A stretch of DNA of 8,220 nucleotides from an uncultured Magnetococcales bacterium. Lineage in GTDB: Bacteria; Pseudomonadota; Magnetococcia; Magnetococcales; Magnetaquicoccaceae. Location of the stretch: assembly GCA_903913345.1 (NCBI GenBank), contig CAIWLA010000483.1:1-8220 (forward strand). Reading direction: 5' to 3'. Numbering within the stretch: the first letter of the stretch is position 1; each line of letters opens with the position of its first letter. Shown one piece after another: positions 1-6,900 of this stretch. The translations under genes and the position numbers were made by a program. The notes below the pieces were generated by a model. That model was not told the origin of the DNA and searched no databases. It worked only from the letters and a program-made list of their open reading frames with translations.

Positions 1-878
1 CTTTTGAATACATGACATCCAATGGTATCGGATCACACTTTTTATATGCCGGATTGTGTGGATTGAAAATTTCGATGTCTGGACCACTGGATCAATTTCC
101 TTTTGATATGGTCAAAAATGAACCACTGTGGGAAGATCCTGTGGAGCGAGAAAAGCTGATTTTCTCTGCCAGCATGTCTCAACACGATTATTTAAGAAAA
201 ACATACCCTTGGCTGTACAAACCAGAACCAAAGGATGGCGAAGAGTGTGTGGAATGGGCAAAACAGGAGCTGGGCTTTTACAACAAGGTCTCTTTCCAGG
301 AATTGGCGCAATTGTTTGGATGGAAAATACCGCACGCAGACCAATCAGCCCCTTTTCTCGATGTCGTTTTTCGTTTGGATGACAAGGGCAGTGTTCCCGA
401 GTTTGTTCAATTTATTCAAGGTGCATCGTGCAGTCCACAGGAGATGCTGTCTGCTGTCGTGCAACTGCTTGCCAAAACACGATTGCGTGCTGCCTATCTT
501 TTGTCCATGCTTCTTGCCAAAAGAGGCCATCAGAATGTGTCCGTCTCCTTCGCACGTGGCATCGGAGGACATGTCTACAATAATTTGGCGGAATCGGATC
601 ACGGAATGGCGACTTTGCCGACTCTGGTGGATGCCTTGTCCGTCGAAAACCAGACCCTGTTTCACAAGAGAATTGTCATCCCGATACTGTCGCCCTTGTT
701 GGTGGCGGCCATCGAGCACTCTGACGACCAGCGGATTGAGCCACTTCTTCTCCTGTTGAAGGCCGCCGTGCCACTTTTTCGAACGATGCTCAACCAGGAA
801 GGTGTCCCGGAGGCGTCCCGCAAGGGAAACCGGGAACAGGCCCGCCTCGTTATGCAGGTCTGGCAGAACCTCCCCTGA
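1..878 (+). CDS. Probable glycosyltransferase-like protein, C-terminal part (5' end outside window)
   Basis: The frame is open to the left window edge (291 codons from base 3). The first ATG, at 12, has no ribosome binding site before it and falls just before the conserved-looking stretch TSNGIGSHFLYAGLCGLK, so I read this as the C-terminal part of a longer protein rather than a gene starting at 12. That stretch, followed by KISMSGP, resembles the C-terminal nucleotide-sugar-binding half of GT-B-like glycosyltransferases of the surface-polysaccharide type (Thr-Ser, Gly-Ser-His, Tyr-Ala, Cys-Gly-x-Lys). This is recognition by pattern only; no family was confirmed. The remaining 200 or so residues are helical and leucine-rich with no motif I know, and no signal peptide or membrane segment is evident. 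The gene converges on the giant glycosyltransferase gene, with stop codons 37 bases apart. Its first few hundred bases are AT-richer than the rest of the window (23 G/C in the first 60), while its 3' end approaches the GC content of the neighbour. Confidence 0.7.
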   Translation, partial: FEYMTSNGIGSHFLYAGLCGLKISMSGPLDQFPFDMVKNEPLWEDPVEREKLIFSASMSQHDYLRKTYPWLYKPEPKDGEECVEWAKQELGFYNKVSFQELAQLFGWKIPHADQSAPFLDVVFRLDDKGSVPEFVQFIQGASCSPQEMLSAVVQLLAKTRLRAAYLLSMLLAKRGHQNVSVSFARGIGGHVYNNLAESDHGMATLPTLVDALSVENQTLFHKRIVIPILSPLLVAAIEHSDDQRIEPLLLLLKAAVPLFRTMLNQEGVPEASRKGNREQARLVMQVWQNLP

Positions 879-915
879 CAGGAGTGACCGAACGGGAAGA
901 GGGAAGATCCCGATC
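879..915. other. Convergent intergenic gap
   Basis: 37 bases separate the stop codons of the two convergent genes. Only weak dyads are present: AGATC-CC-GATCT at 905-916, and CGGGA/TCCCG with arms at 893-897 and 908-912. The two overlap and would compete, and neither is followed by a T-run. Any shared terminator is therefore not evident. Confidence 0.5.
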
Positions 916-3900
916 TCATCCCCCCTCTGCCTCCGGGAGTGAGTCCATATCAAACCCCGAATAAAAGGAGAGAAAGCGCAACGGATTTTTCTGGTACGCC
1001 TTGAACATGCCCACATTGATATCCAGCGGGTCAAAGGTGCCCAGGTGGGGTTTGCCCCTCCACAGCAGATGGTGTCGAGCCATCAACAGGGCGTTTTGAT
1101 CCAGAAAATAGGCATAGTGGCCCTTTCTTTCCGCATCCCGCAACACCCGATCCATGTAATACCGGAAAAAACGGGCAAAGAGCCGACCGTTCTCGGTGGG
1201 CCTGACCAGCAGCAGGTTGGCGATCAGACGGTCTGCCATTTTGATATTGCGTATCCCTTCGTGAAACACCACATCGCAGGGGGCGAGGCGTTCCAGCATG
1301 TCTCGAATGCCACGCTGCAATAATTGATCAATATCGGAGACGATGACCGGCCTCTCCAACTGTTCCAGCCAATAATCGAGCCACAAGAAGCGCGCCGATT
1401 GATAATAGACCAACGGCGAACGGAGGGGAGCCGTCTCGTTTATTTTCCAGGTGACAGCCTGGATGGAGGCGGGATCAAAGTCGTCCCCAGCCCATATGAC
1501 GCGATCATCGGCAATCCCGATGGCGGTGGCCAGTTCACCCAGACGCCCCATCCCGCCAATCACCTGGACGATGACCACAAACGGCACCTCACAGGATTTC
1601 AGGAGAGAAGAGAGATAGCGTCTGGCATGACGGGTCACATAAACCGGATCGGCGGCAACATAAAAGATGATCTCTGCCCGTTCTTTGTCAACCCGCGCCC
1701 GCACCGCCGCGAGATCCATCGCCTCGCCGGTGGCCGAGGCAAAGGCCAGGGCTGGCCAGGGGGCCGGGGGCGGCAGAGGAGAGACCACGGCCTGGATATG
1801 GAGCGCGTCAATGGAGGTGCGATAAAACTGGGTGCTGTGGTACAAGGGATCGCCCTCCGCCACCGGATTGTCGGCCAGAATGGTCCGGGCCAGGGCCTGA
1901 CATTCCTCGATCAAGGCCACCTTTTGCGCATCCAGGGGCGAGAGCACCAGTCCGCTCAGGACCATGTACACCTCCTCCAGATGAAAGGCCGTTGGTATGG
2001 TGCGGGGATGGAGACGGGCCAGGGTGAGACGCTGCGTCCGTTCCCCTTCCCCATCCCCACGCGCCTGACAATCCTGCACCCACTCCTGATGGGCCTCAAA
2101 ATGGGCGGGATTCAGGGCCAACAGGGCCTGGGCCGCTCGCCGGGTCTGTTCGGGGCGATGCAATCGCTTGAACAGGATAAAGGCCTGTTGCTGAACGGCC
2201 AGGTTGTGCGGATTGAGCCGGGATAACGGCTCCAGCATCCGTGCGGCCTGCTCCAGATCGTTGGCCTTCAGAGCACCGTTGTACCGTTCACCCGCCTGGA
2301 GAACGAGGGACTGGGCGGCCTGCCCCCATTCGGGGGGATCGGGGGCGACTGCCCTGGCCCGGATCAGGCGGTCCAACCCCTCTGCCAGCCCGCCCTGGGC
2401 CGCCAGGGCCACCGCCGAGCCATGGAGGGCCTCGACATGGTGGGGTTCGACGGTCAGGATCCGGTTGTAGAGGATCAAGGCCGCTGCGGTCTCTCCCTTG
2501 AGTTGGTGAGACCGTGCCTGTCGTGCCCAATCGATTGTGGAAGAGGTCTCCGTCACCACGGGGGGGGCAGATGGCGGGGGCGCAACAGGGGGGGGCGCAA
2601 CAGGGGGGGGCGCAACAGGGGGGGGCGGTTCCCTGGGCGTGGTCGGCACGGGTGTGTCACGGTGGGCCTTACCGGTTGTTCCACCATCCAGATGGACATC
2701 GATATGATCGGGGGCCAACCCGGCCTGATAACGGGACCACATCGCCTCATAGGCGGCTTCCAGACTCCGGGCAAAGCGGGGCGAGTCAAACAGGGGGGCC
2801 GTGGCCAGATTGTCTTGCAATCGCTGACGAATGGCGGCCAACCGGGCCGGGTCGTGGGCCAGTTCCAGGGCAAGGGACTCATAATCCGCCAGGGAATGGG
2901 TGATCAATTCGGGCAGACCGACGTTGACCAGCAGGCTGCCCGCCACGCGGGAGGCAAAGGTCTGACCCGCACAGGTCAACAGGGGCGCACCCGCCCAGAG
3001 GGCATCACTGCCGGTGGTATGGGAGGTATAGGGATAGGTGTCCAACACCAGATCGGCTCGGCGATAGCGGGCCAAATGGTGGGCCGGGGCCATTTTGGGG
3101 GCAAAAAAGAGGCGGGAGGCCTCCACGCCCCGGTGGCGGGCCTCGCGACGCAGATTGTCGATCACCCAATGATTGGACTCAAACAACCACAGCAGGCTGC
3201 CGGGGGTTTGCTGCAACAGACGCATCCAGATGTCAAAGATGGGCGGATTGATCTTGTAATTCTTGTTGAAACAGGCAAAGACAAATCCCTGTTCGGGCAG
3301 ACCGCACGCCCGGCGGGAAGGGGTGTGGGGGGCGATGGGCCGTTGGCGGTCATTGGGCTGATAACAACCGTCCAACCGGACAATCTTTTCCGTAAAATGG
3401 TCCTCAAACCCGTGGAGCGTCACAAAGGGATCCGTGAGAATATAATCGATGAACGGTGCCCCCACCGTCCCCGGATATCCCAACCAGGAGACCTGGATGG
3501 GGGCCGGACGAAAGGCCGGAATCTCCAGGCGGGAGTCTTTTGTAAATCCTTTCAGTTCCAATAGAATATGTACGCCGTCCTCCAGAATGCGCCGGGCCGA
3601 TGCCGCATGAGAGAGGGGACGCAAATCGACAAACCGATCGCAGGCGGCCATGACCCGCTGCCGCATGGAGAGGCCATCATCCTGGCCATAGGAGTAGGCG
3701 ATAATTTCAAAGCGATCCCGGTCATGCAGCTCGAACAGTTCGGCCATCAGATGGGTGGTGGCATGATCCTGATAGTCGCAGGAGAGATAGCCGATTTTGA
3801 GTCGGGCGGGATGGGGGTCAAGCGGGCGGGTGGCCGCCCAATCTTTTTGAATCGCATATTTCTCCTGCGCAGAGAGGATGGCGCAACGGCGTTGCTCCTC

Positions 3901-6900
3901 TGGTGTGGTGGGCACCGACAGGAGAATAAAGGGATTGATGGCCTCTTTTTTGGCATGGAAGGCCGTCATCATCTGCTCCAGACGGGTTTGAAACCCGTTC
4001 CAGTCGCAGATCTGCAATCGTTGATGCAGGACCGATCCATGGGCCTCTGGATCGTCTGGAAACAGCTCCAGCACCCGTTGGTAGCAGGCAATGGACTGCT
4101 CCACCTCGCCCTGGAGTTGCAGGGCAAAACCCAGATTGCTCAAGGAGGCACGGTCTGTGGGGCAAATGTCGAGTGCCCTGCGATAGGCGGCGATGGCCAG
4201 ATCCAGCTTTTCCTCCCTTTGCAGTGCAATCCCCATATTGCCGTAGGCGGGGTGAAAATCGGGCCGAATGGCCAATGCCTGCTGGTAACAGGCGATGGCC
4301 TCGTCCATCCGGGCATGGGCCGCCAGGGCCGAACCCAGATTATTGCAGGTCTCATGGGAGTGGGGTTGGAGGCGCAGTGCCTGTCGATAGCACGCGATGG
4401 CCTCGTCCAGATCGCCCTGCAACTGCAGGGTGACGCCCTGATTGTGATAGGCCGCCGGATAGGCCGGGTTGATCGCCAGTGCCTTCTGGAAGCAGGTCAC
4501 GGCTTCCGCCCATTTTCCCTCCTGCCGCAAGGCGTTGCCCAGGCCGTTATAGGCTTCACAGAGGGTCGGCTGGATCAGGATGGCCTTCTGGTAACACGAA
4601 ATGGCCTCGGCGGTCTCTCCCTGATCGGCCAGGACATTGCCCAGATTGACATAGGCGTTCTGATGATTGGGATGGATGGCCACCGCCTGGCGGTAGTAGT
4701 CGATGGCCTTGGCCGGTTGGCCCTCGGCCAGCATCAGGTTGCCCAGGCTGTTGCAGGCCTCATGGAGGTCGGGTTGGATGGCCAGTGCCTTTTGGAGGCA
4801 GTCGATGGCCTCCTTGCGCCTGCCCTGAGTGCGGAAACAGTCGCCCAGTTGACAGAGAACCTGCGCCTGGTTCGGTTGCTGGGCCAACACCCGTTGAAAA
4901 CTGTCGATCGCCTCCGGCACCTGGCCCAAAGCGGCCTGGACAATGCCGAGATTTTGCCAAAAAACGGGTTGGTCCGGGTTGGCGGCGGCGGCCTTCCCGA
5001 ACCATTCCGCCGCCTGCCGGGGTTGCCCCTGCTGGTGGCTCAGATGACCCAGCAGGTGCATGGCCTCGGCATGATGGGGCCAAACCGCCAGCAATTGGTG
5101 ACACAGTTCCCCGGCCTCCGGCCATCGACCGGCGCGGTGGGCATGCAGGGCCTCCTGCCAGATCACCTCCGGGGTGGGAACCGGTGGCAGGGCGGCAGCA
5201 ACGGTGGTGTCCGGTGTGGTCGGCACGGGGTGTGGTCTCTCCCTTTCCATGGGGACTCCTGGCCGGTCGGCGGCGTTGTCCAACGGCATGATGGTGATAT
5301 GATCGGGTGGCTCGCCCGCCTGGAATCGCTGCCAGATGGCCTCATAGGCCGCTTCCAGATGGCGGGTGAAGCGGGGGGAATCAAACAGGGGCGAGGTCAA
5401 CCGATTGGCCTGCAACCGCTGTCGAATGGCCGTCAGTCGGGTGGGATCATGGTACAACGCCACGGCCAGGGCTTCATAATCGGCCAGGGAATGGGTCACC
5501 AATTCGGGGAGACCCATGGTGCGCAGCAGACTGCCCGCCTGTCGGGAGACGAAGGTCTGACCCATGCAGGTGAGCATGGGACAGCCCGCCCACAGCCCGT
5601 TGCTGGCCGTGGTGCCCGAATGGTAGGGAAAGGTATCCAGCACCAGATCCACCAGACGATAATTGGCCAGATAGTCCGCCAAAGGCATTTTTTGGACGAA
5701 AAAGAGGCGCGAGGGATCAATCCCCCGCTCCTGGGCCTCACGGCGCAGAGTGTGCGCCACCCGCTGACTCTCCGCGACCAGCCACAGCACGGCACCGGGT
5801 GTCCGGCGCAAAATATTCATCCAGACATCAAACAGGGCGGGATTGATTTTGTAGGTTTTATTAAAACTGGCATAAATGAAACCCTGTTCCGGCAGGCCCC
5901 GTTCCAGGCGGGTGGGGGTATGGTCGGCGATGGGCCGCTGTCGATCATTCGGTTGAAAACACTCCGGCAGGCGCAGCAGTTTTTCCGTAAAGTCTGCCTC
6001 ACAACCCGGCGGGGAGATGCAGGAATCGGTGATGAGATAGTCGATGAACGGTGCCCCCAGCGTGCCCAGATATCCCAGCCAACTGGCCTGAATGGGGGCC
6101 GGATGGAAGGCCAGGATCGGGATGCGGGCCTGTTTGGTAAAGCCGTTCAAATCGATCAGGATATGGGTGCCATCGTCAAAGATGCGCTGGGCGGCCTGCG
6201 CGTGGGTCAAGGGGCGCAGATCGACAAAGTGGTCGCTGGCGGCCATGATGCGTTGGCGCATCTCGCGTCCGTCATCCGGGCCATGGGAATAGGCGGTTAT
6301 CTCAAAACGGTTGCGGTCGTGCAGTTCAAACAGTTCCGCCGTCAGATAGGCAACCGGATGGTTTTGAAAGTCGGACGAAAAATAGCCGATTTTGAGACGG
6401 GATGGCTTTTCTTCATCACTTCTGGCGGCGGAGAGGTTGGCCCGGGCGGGGAATTTGTTGCGCATGTACCGTTCCGCGTTTTCCCGTTGTTCCGCCGGTG
6501 TGGTGGGCAAGGCCAGAAAGACAAAGGGCGATGCCTCTTGTTGTCCCCCATGGAAGGTGGTCATCAGGTGTTGATACCGGGCCGGCAACCCCTGCCAGTC
6601 GCCCAGATGGAGCATCTGATTCAGGAGGTCACACTGAATGGAGGGCTTGTTGGGGGCCAGTTCCGCCGCTTTCTGGTAGCAGGCGAGGGATTCATCCCAT
6701 CTTTTTTGCTCGGTCAGGATCAGCCCCAGGTTGCTGAGGGTATCGGTATCGTTGGGGTGGATGGCCAGTGACTTTTGATAGCAGGCGATGGCCTCTTCCA
6801 GCCTCTCCTGTTCCTGGAAGCAATTGCCCAGGCTGTTGTGGGTCTGGTGCAGATGGGGATTGAGGGCCAAGGCTTTCTGGTGGTATTCGATGGCTTCCGC

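Noticed and set aside
893..916. An intrinsic terminator between the convergent genes.
   Set aside because: Only 4-5 bp stems that overlap each other, with no following T-run on either strand.
3568..6771. A 1,067-codon open frame on the plus strand, with further long ones in the same frame at 1324-2226, 2422-3564 and 6775-7737.
   Set aside because: The frame is exactly codon-aligned with the minus-strand gene, so its stops require TTA, CTA or TCA codons in that gene, which are rare in GC-rich DNA. The apparent internal repeats are the antisense of the TPRs and GT41 copies. The minus strand has coherent protein families.
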